Positions 1 through 8,548 are shown, counted from the stretch's first letter. The stretch: DNA of 64,000 bases from Protofrankia sp963555925 (GCA_963555925.1 CAUVXJ010000098.1:124001-188000), one strand, 5' to 3'. A program made the numbers and translations. Notes: a model not told the origin generated them from the sequence alone.

Positions 1-119
1 AGGGAGCGCCCGTTGAGGGTCCATTTGCCACTGCCCGGCAGTAGGCGTACCCGGACAACAGCCTCCTTGCGCCGACCGGTGGCACGAGGGTTGCCCTGGG
101 CGTCGGTCACGACAGCCAC
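1..119 (-). CDS. rpsI: 30S ribosomal protein S9 (N-terminal part)
   Basis: Only the first 39 or so codons are in the window; the gene runs off the left edge. The predicted start is GTG at 119, with an AGGAAGGA-like ribosome binding site just upstream. The visible protein contains GRRKEAVVRVRL and LPGSGKWTLNGR, typical of the bacterial S9 N-terminal region. S9 is a head protein of the 30S subunit whose C-terminal tail (not visible) reaches the P-site tRNA. It lies 34 bases downstream of rplM, the usual L13-S9 operon. Confidence 0.93.
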   Translation of the reverse strand, partial: MAVVTDAQGNPRATGRRKEAVVRVRLLPGSGKWTLNGRS

Positions 120-153
120 GTCGTCTGTCCTTCCTGGTCAGATGGTCCGCGGC

Positions 154-597
154 TTACTGCGCGACCTGGATGATTTCGAACGGATGGGGCTGCTGAGCCT
201 GGTGGGGATGAGTCGGCCCGGCGTAGACCTTCAGCTTGCCGCCCTGTGCCCTACCCAGCTTGTTCTTCGGCAGCATGCCCTTGATCGCCTTCTCGACGAT
301 GATCTGGGGCCGCGTGTCGAGCAGTATCCCATAGGAGGTGCTGCGCAGACCGCCAGGGTAGCCGGAGTGCCGGTGATACTGGGCCTGCTCACGCTTGTTA
401 CCACTCAGGGTGACCTTGCCCGCGTTCACGACGATGACGAAGTCACCGGTGTCGATGTGCGGAGCGAATATCGCCTTGTGCTTGCCTCGCAGCAGTTGAG
501 CGGCCTGGCTGGCCAGCCTGCCGAGCACCACGTCCGTGGCATCGATGACATGCCAGGCTTGCTGGATGTCCGTGGGCTTGGGCTGGTACGTGCGCAC
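154..597 (-). CDS. rplM: 50S ribosomal protein L13
   Basis: A 147-residue protein, the usual L13 length. Family hallmarks are WHVIDATDVVLGRLAS near residue 15, GDFVIVVNAGKV near 52 and GMLPKNKLGR near 108. L13 is an early-assembly protein of the large subunit. The start is GTG at 597, preceded by an AAAAGG ribosome binding site seven bases upstream. rpsI follows directly. The 5' side faces a divergent plus-strand gene across 221 bases that should hold the promoter of this pair; I could not pick a convincing -35/-10. Confidence 0.97.
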   Translation of the reverse strand: MRTYQPKPTDIQQAWHVIDATDVVLGRLASQAAQLLRGKHKAIFAPHIDTGDFVIVVNAGKVTLSGNKREQAQYHRHSGYPGGLRSTSYGILLDTRPQIIVEKAIKGMLPKNKLGRAQGGKLKVYAGPTHPHQAQQPHPFEIIQVAQ

Positions 598-818
598 AGG
601 TCTGCCTTTTCTTGTCAGCGGATGCGTTCGATTGTGCAGTCGGGCCGCTCACGCCACTTGACGCCTGGTCTGGCAACCCGTCATGCGCGTTAGGTCCCTC
701 GAGGCCGCCGATGACGCGAAAAGACCGCTGATCGCATCGCCCTTGGCCGGCTAGTCCTTGAGGTTACCAGGCGGACGACGCAGCCGGCCTGCGAGGTCTA
801 CGAGCTGACCGCCAGCCC

Positions 819-2024
819 ATGAAGATCCACCAAGCACACCGTAGTCTGCGGAAGGTGGATGAGAAACCGCCAGAACGTTCACCCGGCGTTTCGGGGGACG
901 CCCTCGAACATCCCAGCGATCTGTGGGCCCCGCCCGCCGACGACCCGCTGTTCGGCCCGCTGCGTGGATTGCCGTCCTCGATCCGCAGGCCGGTATGGAC
1001 CCCCGACGCCGGCAGCGCCGTCCCGGATCCGGCAGTTCCCGATCCGGCAGTTCCCGATCCGGCAGTTCCCGACCAGGCAGTTCCCGACCAGGCCGCACCG
1101 GGGACGGCCGACCCGCCGTCGACACCGGTGAACAGCGCCGCCGCAGCACCCACCGGTGACCCAGCCGGGCTGGCAGCAACCGGGCCGGTTGCAACCGGCT
1201 CAGCGCCATCGGCCACATCGATGGCGGCAACCGACGGCATGCTGATGGCTGTGCGGGATCTGGACGCGCGGGATGATGCGCGCCGCACGCCGGCCCCCGT
1301 TCGTCCCGTGACCCGGGGTTACATCGCTAGGTTGATCATAGTGGCGGGCATTGTCGCTGCACTGGTGATCGCCTCTGTCGTCATTGTCGCAAAGCACGAC
1401 AGCCGCAGCAACCGGCCGATTTCGCCGCCGGTGGCAACGGCAGGTCCGGGACCGGCCGGCCCCGGTTCCATCGACAGCGTGCGGACGGATTCCGACCCGG
1501 TCACGGCCAGCGAGTTCTTCGCCGCCGACCAAGTCACTGTCAATTTTCATTCCTACCGGCGGCTCGGATACAGGCTGGAGGTCGGGTGCCCAGGTATCAC
1601 CGATGCACTCGCCGGCGCGTTGCCCGGTGATCGATGCCGCCAGCTGGTACACGCGGTGTACGTGAGCGAATCCGAGACATCCGGACGCCGGGTGCTGGCG
1701 GCGGTGTCCGTCCTCGTTCTCGACGAGGCGACAACCGCTGCGAACGCGGCAAGCCTGGTCGCTGCAGGCAAGGGTGGCGTACCGGCCGTGGCGGTGCCGA
1801 CGGAGGCGCTCCCCGGCGCGGTGGTCACGAACCCGACCGGCGACAACTCATGGCGGAACGCGCGGGTCAGCGGCCACTATCTGATCGTCCTTCAGCTCGC
1901 CTACACCGACGGAAGCCAGGGAGCCGCCACTGACGCGGCATTGAGCAGCGCCAGCCGGGATCTCGCGCTCCTTGCCATCGATCCGATCACTCGACGCGCC
2001 CTTACCGGCCACGGGCCGCACTGA
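819..2024 (+). CDS. Membrane-anchored protein of unknown function with PDPAV repeats
   Basis: I do not recognise a family. The 401-residue product has a soluble, proline-rich N-terminal part with five tandem PD(P/Q)AV pentapeptides around residues 70-94. One strong hydrophobic segment follows (about 169-192, IIVAGIVAALVIASVVIV), flanked by arginines before and KHD after. An extracytoplasmic domain of about 200 residues completes it, with two cysteines near 254 and 268. The topology suggests a type II single-pass protein. It is the only plus-strand gene in this ribosomal region, lies between rplM and truA, and ends at a bidirectional terminator. High GC3 supports coding. The start is uncertain, because other ATG/GTG codons lie nearby. 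Confidence 0.7.
   Translation: MKIHQAHRSLRKVDEKPPERSPGVSGDALEHPSDLWAPPADDPLFGPLRGLPSSIRRPVWTPDAGSAVPDPAVPDPAVPDPAVPDQAVPDQAAPGTADPPSTPVNSAAAAPTGDPAGLAATGPVATGSAPSATSMAATDGMLMAVRDLDARDDARRTPAPVRPVTRGYIARLIIVAGIVAALVIASVVIVAKHDSRSNRPISPPVATAGPGPAGPGSIDSVRTDSDPVTASEFFAADQVTVNFHSYRRLGYRLEVGCPGITDALAGALPGDRCRQLVHAVYVSESETSGRRVLAAVSVLVLDEATTAANAASLVAAGKGGVPAVAVPTEALPGAVVTNPTGDNSWRNARVSGHYLIVLQLAYTDGSQGAATDAALSSASRDLALLAIDPITRRALTGHGPH
1026..1085 (+). repeat. Four 15-base tandem repeats coding PDPAV
   Basis: The unit GATCCGGCAGTTCCC occurs in tandem at 1026, 1041 and 1056, then once with GACCA replacing GATCC at 1071. A decayed fifth unit follows to about 1100. It is in frame and encodes the proline-rich pentapeptides of the surrounding gene, so copy number could vary between strains without a frameshift. 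Confidence 0.9.
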
Positions 2025-2046
2025 CGATCATCGCGTGCCATTTGGC

Positions 2047-2072
2047 CTTAGTGGTCGTCGCCGACCACTAAG
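2047..2072. terminator. Bidirectional stem-loop between convergent genes
   Basis: A perfect 11-base stem (CTTAGTGGTCG paired with CGACCACTAAG) closes a four-base loop. It sits between the stop of the plus-strand gene at 2024 and the stop of truA at 2082, so it can serve both. There is no long U-tract, as is common in high-GC actinobacteria. Confidence 0.75.
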
Positions 2073-2081
2073 AGCGACCGG

Positions 2082-2912
2082 TTAGCCGGACGAGGTTGTG
2101 GGGACCCGGACTGCCCGGGTCACCGCCGCGCGAGCTGCGAGATCGGTATCAGGGGGGTAGCGGACCTCGACGAGGGTCAGGCCATGCGGCGCAACCACGG
2201 TCACCGCCGGGTCGCGCACACCTCGCACGAGGACCCGCGCGGCCCACTCCCGGGGACGACGTCCCTCCCCCACAGCAAGCAGTGCCCCCACCAATGCCCT
2301 GACCATCGAGTGGCAGAAGGCATCCGCCTCCACGTCGGCGGTCACCACGCCGTCGTGCACCCGTGCCACGTCGAGGCGCAGCAGCGTCCGCACGGTGGTC
2401 GCACCCTCCCTACGTCGACAGAAGGCGCTGAAGTCATGTTCACCCAGCAGCGTGATCGCCGCGTACCGCATCCGCTCGGCGTCCAACGGGCGCGGCCAGG
2501 CCAACGTGTCGTGGCGGCGTAGCGGATCGACACCGTACGGCGCGTCCCCGATCCGGTAGACGTAGCGCCGCGATAACGCCGAGAAGCGGGCGTCGAACCC
2601 CGGCGGGGCCGGCGAAAGGCCCGTGATCCGCACGGAACGCTCCAGCACGCCGTTGAGTCGGCGAGCGAGCCCGCCGAGCGGGACATCATCGGGAATATCA
2701 ACGTGGGCCACCTGGCCACGCGCATGGACGCCGGCATCGGTCCGCCCGGCAACGGTGAGCCGGACGGCGGGCAACCGCGCCACCCGCATCAGCGCGTCCT
2801 CCACATCGCCCTGCACGGTCCGCCGCCCGGGCTGGCGTGCCCAGCCGGCGAACAACGTCCCGTCGTAGGCCAGGTCGAGACGTAGGCGCTGCAGCCCGTC
2901 TGAGGCGTTCAC
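2082..2912 (-). CDS. truA: tRNA pseudouridine(38-40) synthase
   Basis: TruA isomerises uridines 38-40 in the tRNA anticodon arm. The start of the fold is clear (LRLDLAYDGTLFAGWARQPG), and so is the catalytic-aspartate motif GRTDAGVHARGQV. FDARFSALSRRYVYRI and the C-terminal FCHSMVRALVGALLAVGEG are also typical. I prefer GTG at 2912 (276 residues, AGGA four bases upstream), because homologous proteins begin just before this point. An in-frame ATG at 3017 would add 35 unconserved residues. The truA-rplQ neighbourhood is standard for actinobacteria. Confidence 0.93.
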   Translation of the reverse strand: MNASDGLQRLRLDLAYDGTLFAGWARQPGRRTVQGDVEDALMRVARLPAVRLTVAGRTDAGVHARGQVAHVDIPDDVPLGGLARRLNGVLERSVRITGLSPAPPGFDARFSALSRRYVYRIGDAPYGVDPLRRHDTLAWPRPLDAERMRYAAITLLGEHDFSAFCRRREGATTVRTLLRLDVARVHDGVVTADVEADAFCHSMVRALVGALLAVGEGRRPREWAARVLVRGVRDPAVTVVAPHGLTLVEVRYPPDTDLAARAAVTRAVRVPTTSSG

Positions 2913-3036
2913 GGCATCCTGACGATTCCGGTCGGACAGTTTTGGATCACATCGTGGATCACATCGTCCTGCCGGATGCGAAGTGGCGGGAAGGACATCG
3001 GGGATCACCAGGATCATGGTGTGACGCGAAACACGA

Positions 3037-3066
3037 AGCCCACCATCCTCCAGTGGATGGTGGGCT
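3037..3066 (-). terminator. Stem-loop after rplQ
   Basis: A perfect 12-base stem (AGCCCACCATCC with GGATGGTGGGCT) with a six-base loop. Read on the minus strand it is followed by TCGTGTTTCG, slightly T-rich. It lies between rplQ and truA and probably ends the alpha operon transcript. Confidence 0.8.
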
Positions 3067-3204
3067 GGCGCGAGCTGGGGTTCCTGAACCGATCGCTAGC
3101 AGATCAACAGAAACATGATCATGGAACTGCAAACGGGTACCCGACGACCCAGGGGAACGTAGAGTGACCGGCCCCGCGACGCGACGTCGTGGGGCCGGAC
3201 GCTC

Positions 3205-3825
3205 TTATTCAGCCGTGGGGGCGTCGGTCCCGTCACCGGCGGTCGCATCAGCCGCATCGGTCACAGCAGCCGCATCAGCCGCATCGGCCGGTGTCTGCTC
3301 GGCGTCGGTCACACCTGCGGCGACCTCCGCCGCCACAGCGGCCGCGGTCGGCGACTCCTTCGCGAGATCCGCAGCGGCTTCCGCGGTCGCACCAGTCGGC
3401 CGCCGCCGGGAGATGAAGCGGCTGCCACGCGCCCGCTCGGCCTCGCTCACCGCCGCCTGTGCGACCGTTATGGCCTCGACGAGCTCGATGCGCGCCAGCG
3501 GGGCGTTGTCGCCCTTGCGGGGCCCTAGCTTCACGATGCGGGTGTAACCGCCGTCGCGGTCGGCATAGCGCGGGCCGATCTCGGTGAACAGAACGTGCAC
3601 GACGGACTTGTCCCGGACCACCCGCAGCACGCGGCGCCGCGAATCCAGATCGCCGCGCTTGGCAAAGGTCACCAGCCGCTCGGCGTACGGGCGCAGGCGC
3701 TTGGCCTTGGTCTCCGTCGTGGTGATACCGCCGTGCTCGAACAGCGCGGTGGCGAGGTTGGCCAGCATCAGCCGCTCATGTGCGGGACTGCCGCCGAGCC
3801 GGGGGCCCTTGGAAGGCGTGGGCAT
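3205..3825 (-). CDS. rplQ: 50S ribosomal protein L17 with extended C-terminus
   Basis: Residues 1 to about 125 are a standard L17: MPTPSKGPRLGGSPAHERL at the start, then FEHGGITTTETKAKRLRPYAERL and GYTRIVKLGPRKGDNAPLA. L17 lines the exit side of the 50S subunit. The 206-residue product is about 80 residues longer than the core. The extra tail is rich in Ala, Asp, Thr and Glu and looks disordered; such tails occur in actinobacterial L17, here rather long. It is the last gene of the alpha operon, 65 bases after rpoA. Confidence 0.96.
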   Translation of the reverse strand: MPTPSKGPRLGGSPAHERLMLANLATALFEHGGITTTETKAKRLRPYAERLVTFAKRGDLDSRRRVLRVVRDKSVVHVLFTEIGPRYADRDGGYTRIVKLGPRKGDNAPLARIELVEAITVAQAAVSEAERARGSRFISRRRPTGATAEAAADLAKESPTAAAVAAEVAAGVTDAEQTPADAADAAAVTDAADATAGDGTDAPTAE

Positions 3826-3890
3826 GACAGTGCTCCTCGTTCCTTTCGCTGTCCGTCAGCGTGTTACGGGCGCCACAGGTGCCGTTGTGT

Positions 3891-4940
3891 CTAGTACTGC
3901 TCGGTCTCGACGAACTCCGCACCATCGTCGGTCGGATCGCTGAACGGAGCGTGGTAGGTGTCGGTACCGTAGGTGTCCACTGCCTGTCGCGGGTCGAATC
4001 CCGGCGGGGAATCCTTGAGCTGCAGACCCATCCCAGCAAGCTTGGTCTTGACTTCGTCGATCGACTTCTGGCCGAAGTTGCGGATGTCGAGCAGGTCCGC
4101 CTCGCTGCGGGACACCAGCTCACCGATCGTGTGAATGCCCTCGCGCTTGAGGCAGTTGTAGGAGCGGACGGTCAGATCCATCTCCTCGATCGGCAGCGCC
4201 AGATCCGCGGCAAGTGCGGCGTCCGCCGCGGAAGGACCGATGTCGACACCCTCCGCCTCGGCGTTCAGTTCCTGCGCGAGACCGAACAGACCGACGAGGG
4301 TCTTGCCTGCGCTGGCCATCGCATCCCGCGGAGAAATCGACTGCTTGGTCTCGACGTCCACGATCAGCCGGTCGAAGTCGGTCCGCTGCTCGACCCGGGT
4401 CGCCTCGACCTTGTAGGTGACCTTGAGAACCGGAGAATAGATCGAGTCGACCGGGATCCGGCCGATCTCCTGGCCCGCCTGCTTGTTCTGGGTGGCGCTG
4501 ACATAGCCACGCCCCCGCTCGACGGTCAGCTCGATCTCGAGCTTGCCCTTTTCGTTGAGAGTCGCCAGCACGAGGTCCAGGCTGTGCACCTCGACGCCGG
4601 CCGGCGGCGCGATGTCCGCCGCCGTGACCACGCCCGGGCCCTGCTTGCGCAGGTACATCACGGTCGGGTCGTCGTTCTCGGAACTCACGACCAGTTCCTT
4701 CAGGTTCAGGATCAGGTCGGTGACGTCCTCTTTCACGCCTGGGACCGTGGAGAACTCGTGCAGTACCCCGTCGATGCGGATACTGGTCACCGCCGCACCG
4801 GGAATCGAGGACAGCAGGGTGCGGCGAAGGGAGTTACCGAGGGTGTAGCCGAACCCGGGCTCAAGCGGCTCGATGACAAACCGCGAGCGGAACTCGGAGA
4901 TCGATTCCTCGGCCAGCGTCGGGCGCTGTGCGATGAGCAT
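3891..4940 (-). CDS. rpoA: DNA-directed RNA polymerase alpha subunit
   Basis: At 349 residues this has normal actinobacterial length. The N-terminal dimerisation domain shows EPLEPGFGYTLGNSLRRTLLSSIPG. The C-terminal domain, which contacts UP elements and activators, shows SYNCLKREGIHTIGELV and DLLDIRNFGQKSIDEV. The acidic tail is typical. The ATG at 4940 is preceded by GGAAGGA. It sits between rpsD and rplQ, the conserved alpha-operon order, and supplies alpha for the beta and beta' subunits encoded in this same window. Confidence 0.98.
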   Translation of the reverse strand: MLIAQRPTLAEESISEFRSRFVIEPLEPGFGYTLGNSLRRTLLSSIPGAAVTSIRIDGVLHEFSTVPGVKEDVTDLILNLKELVVSSENDDPTVMYLRKQGPGVVTAADIAPPAGVEVHSLDLVLATLNEKGKLEIELTVERGRGYVSATQNKQAGQEIGRIPVDSIYSPVLKVTYKVEATRVEQRTDFDRLIVDVETKQSISPRDAMASAGKTLVGLFGLAQELNAEAEGVDIGPSAADAALAADLALPIEEMDLTVRSYNCLKREGIHTIGELVSRSEADLLDIRNFGQKSIDEVKTKLAGMGLQLKDSPPGFDPRQAVDTYGTDTYHAPFSDPTDDGAEFVETEQY

Positions 4941-5060
4941 CGTTACATCCTTCCAAACACGGCGACCGCCATATGACGCCGTGACCTCGGCTCCGAACGG
5001 AGCCCGCGGGCGAGGTCTCCGTCCACCCCACCCACGTCGAACGAAAAGCTGAAGTCTACG

Positions 5061-5687
5061 CTACTTGGAGTACAGCTCGACGATCAGCTGCTCCTGGACC
5101 TGTGTATCGATCACCTGGCGAGCAGGCAGCGAGTGAACCAGCACCCGCAGCTGGGTCGGGATGACCTCCAGCCAGGCCGGAACAGTGCGCTGGCCCGCCG
5201 TCTCGCGCGCGATGATGAAGGGGGTCAGCTCACGTGCCTTGGGCGCGATCTCGACGATGTCGTTCTCGCTGACCCGGTAGCTCGGGATGTCGACCTTCCC
5301 ACCGTTGACCACGACATGCCCGTGCCGCACAGCCTGACGGGCAGCGTCACGCGACGGTGCGAAGCCAGCCCGGTAGACGACGTTGTCGAGCCTCGATTCG
5401 AGGATCTTCAGCAGCTCGTCGCCGGTCTTGCCGGTTCGGCGGTTCGCCTCGTCGTAGTAGCCGCGGAACTGCTTCTCAAGTATCCCGTAGATGCGCGCGC
5501 ACTTCTGCTTCTCACGCTTCTGCAGCAGGTACTCGGAGTCCTTGGTGCGGCCGCGGCCGTGCTCACCCGGAGGATACGGCCGGATCTCGATCGGGCACTT
5601 GGGTGACTCACACTTGCTGCCCTTCAGGAACAGCTTCGTCTTCTCACGGCGGCAGCGCTTGCAGTCCGCGCCGGTATAGCGGGCCAT
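5061..5687 (-). CDS. rpsD: 30S ribosomal protein S4, zinc-binding form
   Basis: S4 nucleates 16S rRNA folding. The 208-residue product keeps four N-terminal cysteines (C9, C12, C26, C31), which mark the zinc-containing C+ form. It has the S4 RNA-binding domain LESRLDNVVYRAGFAPSRDAARQAVRHGHVVVNG near residues 97-130. The ATG at 5687 follows a GGAGAGAAGGA site. The spacer before it (5688-5864) holds two copies of the dispersed palindromic repeat. Confidence 0.97.
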   Translation of the reverse strand: MARYTGADCKRCRREKTKLFLKGSKCESPKCPIEIRPYPPGEHGRGRTKDSEYLLQKREKQKCARIYGILEKQFRGYYDEANRRTGKTGDELLKILESRLDNVVYRAGFAPSRDAARQAVRHGHVVVNGGKVDIPSYRVSENDIVEIAPKARELTPFIIARETAGQRTVPAWLEVIPTQLRVLVHSLPARQVIDTQVQEQLIVELYSK

Positions 5688-5708
5688 GCGTGTCCTTCTC
5701 TCCTTTTC

Positions 5709-5754
5709 GGCCAGAGATGGCGCGATCGTGTGTTTCGTCGCGCCACCGGAGGCC
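5709..5754. repeat. GGCC-bounded palindromic repeat, copy 1
   Basis: A 46-base imperfect palindrome in the rpsK-rpsD spacer. On the minus strand it begins GGCCTCCGGTGGCGCGA and ends CGCGCCATCTCTGGCC. It belongs to the dispersed family described in the findings. Confidence 0.75.
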
Positions 5755-5806
5755 TTGAGTGATCACCCAGTGACCACTCAGCCCTGGTGTTGCCGGCGCG
5801 AACTCC

Positions 5807-5851
5807 GCCAGAGGTAGCGCGACCGAGGCATTCCTCGCGCCACCGCGGGCC
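5807..5851. repeat. GGCC-bounded palindromic repeat, copy 2
   Basis: A 45-base relative of copy 1 in the same spacer; minus-strand ends GGCCCGCGGTGGCGCGA and TCGCGCTACCTCTGGC. Between the two copies lies a smaller stem of a different sort, TGAGTGATCA with TGACCACTCA (one wobble). Confidence 0.7.
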
Positions 5852-5864
5852 CTGATGTACCGGG

Positions 5865-6269
5865 TCAGACCCTACGTCGTTTGGGCGGCCGACAACCGTT
5901 GTGAGGCGTCGGGGTCACGTCCTGGATGGCACCGACCTCAAGGCCGGCCGCCTGCAGGGAGCGGATCGCCGTCTCCCGGCCCGACCCCGGGCCCTTGACG
6001 AAGACGTCCACCTTGCGCATCCCGTGCTCCTGCGCCTTGCGAGCGGCGTTCTCCGCCGCCATCTGCGCGGCGAACGGCGTCGACTTACGGGAGCCCTTGA
6101 ACCCGACGTGCCCGGCGCTCGCCCAGGAGATCACATTTCCGCTGGGGTCCGTGATCGACACGATCGTGTTGTTGAAGGTGCTCTTGATGTGGGCGTGGCC
6201 GTGCGCGACGTTCTTCTTTTCCTTGCGCCGGACCTTCTTGATCCCGGCGGCACGCGTCTTTGGCGGCAT
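5865..6269 (-). CDS. rpsK: 30S ribosomal protein S11
   Basis: At 134 residues this matches bacterial S11. Hallmarks are HGHAHIKSTFNNTIVSITD near residue 23, SRKSTPFAAQMAAE near 60, and the C-terminal VTPTPHNGCRPPKRRRV. S11 forms part of the 30S platform near the Shine-Dalgarno helix. It lies in the rpsM-rpsK-rpsD-rpoA order, ATG start at 6269. Confidence 0.97.
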   Translation of the reverse strand: MPPKTRAAGIKKVRRKEKKNVAHGHAHIKSTFNNTIVSITDPSGNVISWASAGHVGFKGSRKSTPFAAQMAAENAARKAQEHGMRKVDVFVKGPGSGRETAIRSLQAAGLEVGAIQDVTPTPHNGCRPPKRRRV

Positions 6270-6359
6270 ATGTGCTCGTGGTCTCCGTTTGCGAGGTCGT
6301 CGGTCAGTGCCCGGCGGTGATGACCAACAGTGGTCACACCGACCGAAAGTCGCTGACTA

Positions 6360-6740
6360 CTACTTCTTACCGGCCTTCTTCTTGCCTGCGATGGCACGGC
6401 GTGGACCCTTGCGGGTACGCGCGTTGGTGTGGGTCCGCTGCCCGTGGACGGGAAGGTTCCGCCGGTGCCGCAGGCCCTGGTAGCAACCGATTTCCATCTT
6501 CCGCCGGATGTCCTGGCGTACCTCTCGGTGCAGGTCACCCTCGACCCGGTAGTGCGTGTCGATCCACTCCCGGAGTTTGACGATCTCTTCCTCGGAGAGG
6601 TCGCGAACGCGTGTGTCCGGGTTGACCCCGGTGGCGGCGAGGGTCTCCAGTGAGCGGGTCCGGCCGATCCCGAAGATGTAGGTGAGACCGACCTCGATCC
6701 GCTTCTCCCGCGGGAGGTCTACGCCTGACAGGCGTGCCAT
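6360..6740 (-). CDS. rpsM: 30S ribosomal protein S13
   Basis: The 126-residue protein shows MARLSGVDLPREKRIEVGL, TYIFGIGRTRS and the tail GQRTHTNARTRKGPRRA. S13 sits on the 30S head and bridges to the 50S subunit. The start follows a GGAAGGAAA site. A stem-loop in the spacer to rpsK (GGTGTGACCA with TGGTCATCACC) may be a diverged intergenic palindrome. Confidence 0.97.
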   Translation of the reverse strand: MARLSGVDLPREKRIEVGLTYIFGIGRTRSLETLAATGVNPDTRVRDLSEEEIVKLREWIDTHYRVEGDLHREVRQDIRRKMEIGCYQGLRHRRNLPVHGQRTHTNARTRKGPRRAIAGKKKAGKK

Positions 6741-6943
6741 ACCAGGTATTTCCTTCCTGTACCGGAGGTCTTGAGCGTCCCCACCCCGTCACGGCGCGCT
6801 GTCCGCCGAACCGGGCCCCGGCCTCCGACCGGGGGTGAGTGCCGTCTGACACGGCACGGTGACGCTTTGACGAGCCTGTCCAAGCACCCCGTGGCCGGGA
6901 AGCATCGCTTCCGGCCGCCGGGCCGAGCAGTCGGGCCGAGCCG

Positions 6944-7057
6944 TCAGCCCTGACGCTGCTTGTGGCGCAGATTGTCACAGATGACCATTACGCGGCCATG
7001 GCGACGGATCACTTTGCACTTGTCGCACATCTTCTTGACGCTTGGCTTGACCTTCAC
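6944..7057 (-). CDS. rpmJ: 50S ribosomal protein L36
   Basis: A very small gene of 37 codons, GTG start at 7057, product VKVKPSVKKMCDKCKVIRRH and onward to the tail RHKQRQG. C11, C14, C27 and H32 form the zinc-ribbon ligands, so this is the zinc-dependent L36. AAGGAGGTTCG lies just upstream as ribosome binding site. The order infA-rpmJ-rpsM is conserved in bacteria. Confidence 0.96.
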   Translation of the reverse strand: MKVKPSVKKMCDKCKVIRRHGRVMVICDNLRHKQRQG

Positions 7058-7117
7058 GGCTGCACGAACCTCCTTGCGCAGCCGCTGGGGCGCGCGTGCG
7101 GGTGGCTGGGAATCCCC

Positions 7118-7162
7118 GGCCTCCGGCGAGCGATCCGATCAAAGACCACATCGCCGTCGGCC
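7118..7162. repeat. GGCC-bounded palindromic repeat, copy 3
   Basis: A 45-base element in the infA-rpmJ spacer; the left end GGCCTCCGGCGA pairs with the right end TCGCCGTCGGCC with two mismatches. Confidence 0.65.
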
Positions 7163-7170
7163 AAGCGAGC

Positions 7171-7392
7171 TTACTTGTAGCGGTAGACGATCCGACCCCG
7201 GGACAGGTCGTACGGGGACAGCTCGACGACCACCCGGTCCTCCGGAAGGATTCGGATGTAGTGCTGACGCATCTTGCCACTGATGTGGGCGAGAACGCGA
7301 TGACCGTTCTGAAGCTCGACCCGGAACATCGCGTTCGGGAGTGGCTCCACAACTCGGCCTTCGATCTCGATGGCCCCGTCCTTCTTCGGCAT
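7171..7392 (-). CDS. infA: Translation initiation factor IF-1
   Basis: A 73-residue single OB-fold protein: MPKKDGAIEIEGRVVEPLPN, FRVELQNGHRVLAHISGKMR, and the end SPYDLSRGRIVYRYK. IF-1 occupies the 30S A site during initiation. The ATG at 7392 follows GGAGGACATGCC. A longer in-frame reading exists upstream, but its residues are not conserved. It is located between map and rpmJ as in most actinobacteria. Confidence 0.98.
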   Translation of the reverse strand: MPKKDGAIEIEGRVVEPLPNAMFRVELQNGHRVLAHISGKMRQHYIRILPEDRVVVELSPYDLSRGRIVYRYK

Positions 7393-7555
7393 GTCCTCCG
7401 CTGTCCTACCCTCGGGTGTCCGACGGTGGACACAGACGAACGTCAACGCCCGACTAAACCGTCGGCTCCTAAGTGTACGTTGCCCATCCGTCAAGAGCCA
7501 ACCTGGCTCCGCCACACGACCGAATAGAAAGATCGAACGCCGTGCGGGGCTGTGA

Positions 7556-8389
7556 TCAAGCAGCGGAGCTCTGGGCCGGCTGGCCGCAGGCCACACCGAG
7601 CTCAGCGAACTTCGCGGCGCCGCCGTCGAGTGCGGTCAGCACCCAGGGCCCCCGCGAGGTGATGGCGACGGTGTGTTCCGTGTGGGCGGCGAACGAGCCG
7701 TCGGTGGTGACCACCGTCCAGTCGTCGTCGAGCACCGCTGTGTCCGGTCTACCAAGCGTGATCATCGGTTCGATCGCCAGCGCCACCCCTTCGACCAAGC
7801 GGATGCCGCGGCCCGGCCGCCCGTGGTTGAGGACGTGGGGTGGCTGGTGCATCTCGGTGCCGATCCCGTGCCCGCCGTAGTGGTCCACGATGCCGTACCC
7901 GAGTGGACGGACGTAACGCTCCACCGCCGCCGAGATGTCGGTGAGTTTGCCCCCGAGCTGCGCGGCCGCGAGACCTCGCCACAGGGCCTGGTCGCACGCC
8001 TCGGTCATGTCGAGGAGGTCCTGGCCAACCACTCCGACCGGCACCGTGATCGCGGCATCACCGTGCCAGCCGTTCACGATCGCGCCGCAGTCGATCGAGA
8101 TGAGATCTCCTTCACGCAGCACACGCTTGCGCCGGGGGATGGCGTGCACAACCTCGTTGTTGACCGACGTGCAGATCGTCGCAGGAAAGCCCTGGTAGCC
8201 CTTGAAGGATGGGATGGCACCCTCGTCGCGGATGGCCTTCTCGGCGACGGCATCGAGATCAGCGGTGCTGACGCCCGGTTCGACGGCCGCCCGCAGCTTC
8301 GCCAAGGTGCGCGCGACGACGAGTCCCGCCACCCGCATCTTAGCGATCTCACCATCGGTCTTGATCTGGACATGCTCTCGTCGCGCCAC
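7556..8389 (-). CDS. map: Methionine aminopeptidase, type I
   Basis: This enzyme removes the initiator methionine from nascent proteins. The 277-residue protein carries the five metal ligands: D100 (LISIDCGAI), D111 (GWHGDAAIT), H174 (GGHGIGTEMH), E207 (LAIEPMI) and E239 (EHTVAIT). It also has the substrate-binding H82. It has no N-terminal zinc-finger extension. The 284-base spacer to adk contains two palindromic repeats, so map-infA may be partly independent of secY-adk. Confidence 0.97.
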   Translation of the reverse strand: MARREHVQIKTDGEIAKMRVAGLVVARTLAKLRAAVEPGVSTADLDAVAEKAIRDEGAIPSFKGYQGFPATICTSVNNEVVHAIPRRKRVLREGDLISIDCGAIVNGWHGDAAITVPVGVVGQDLLDMTEACDQALWRGLAAAQLGGKLTDISAAVERYVRPLGYGIVDHYGGHGIGTEMHQPPHVLNHGRPGRGIRLVEGVALAIEPMITLGRPDTAVLDDDWTVVTTDGSFAAHTEHTVAITSRGPWVLTALDGGAAKFAELGVACGQPAQSSAA

Positions 8390-8425
8390 GCTCGTCGCCC
8401 CGGTCCGTATCCCTGGTCTGTTCGA

Positions 8426-8470
8426 GGCCTCCGGCTGTGCGACAAACCCATGATCGCACTTCCTTCGGCC
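8426..8470. repeat. GGCC-bounded palindromic repeat, copy 4
   Basis: A 45-base element in the adk-map spacer; plus-strand ends GGCCTCCGGCTGTGCGA and GATCGCACTTCCTTCGGCC. It contains the recurring core CATGATCGCAC. Confidence 0.8.
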
Positions 8471-8504
8471 ACTACTGATAACCCTGTAGCCGTGTGTCCC
8501 CTGC

Positions 8505-8548
8505 GGCCCCGATGGTGCAACCAGTTCATGATCGCACCACCTTCGGCC
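8505..8548. repeat. GGCC-bounded palindromic repeat, copy 5
   Basis: A 44-base element 34 bases after copy 4, same orientation; ends GGCCCCGATGGTGCAACC and CATGATCGCACCACCTTCGG. Confidence 0.8.
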
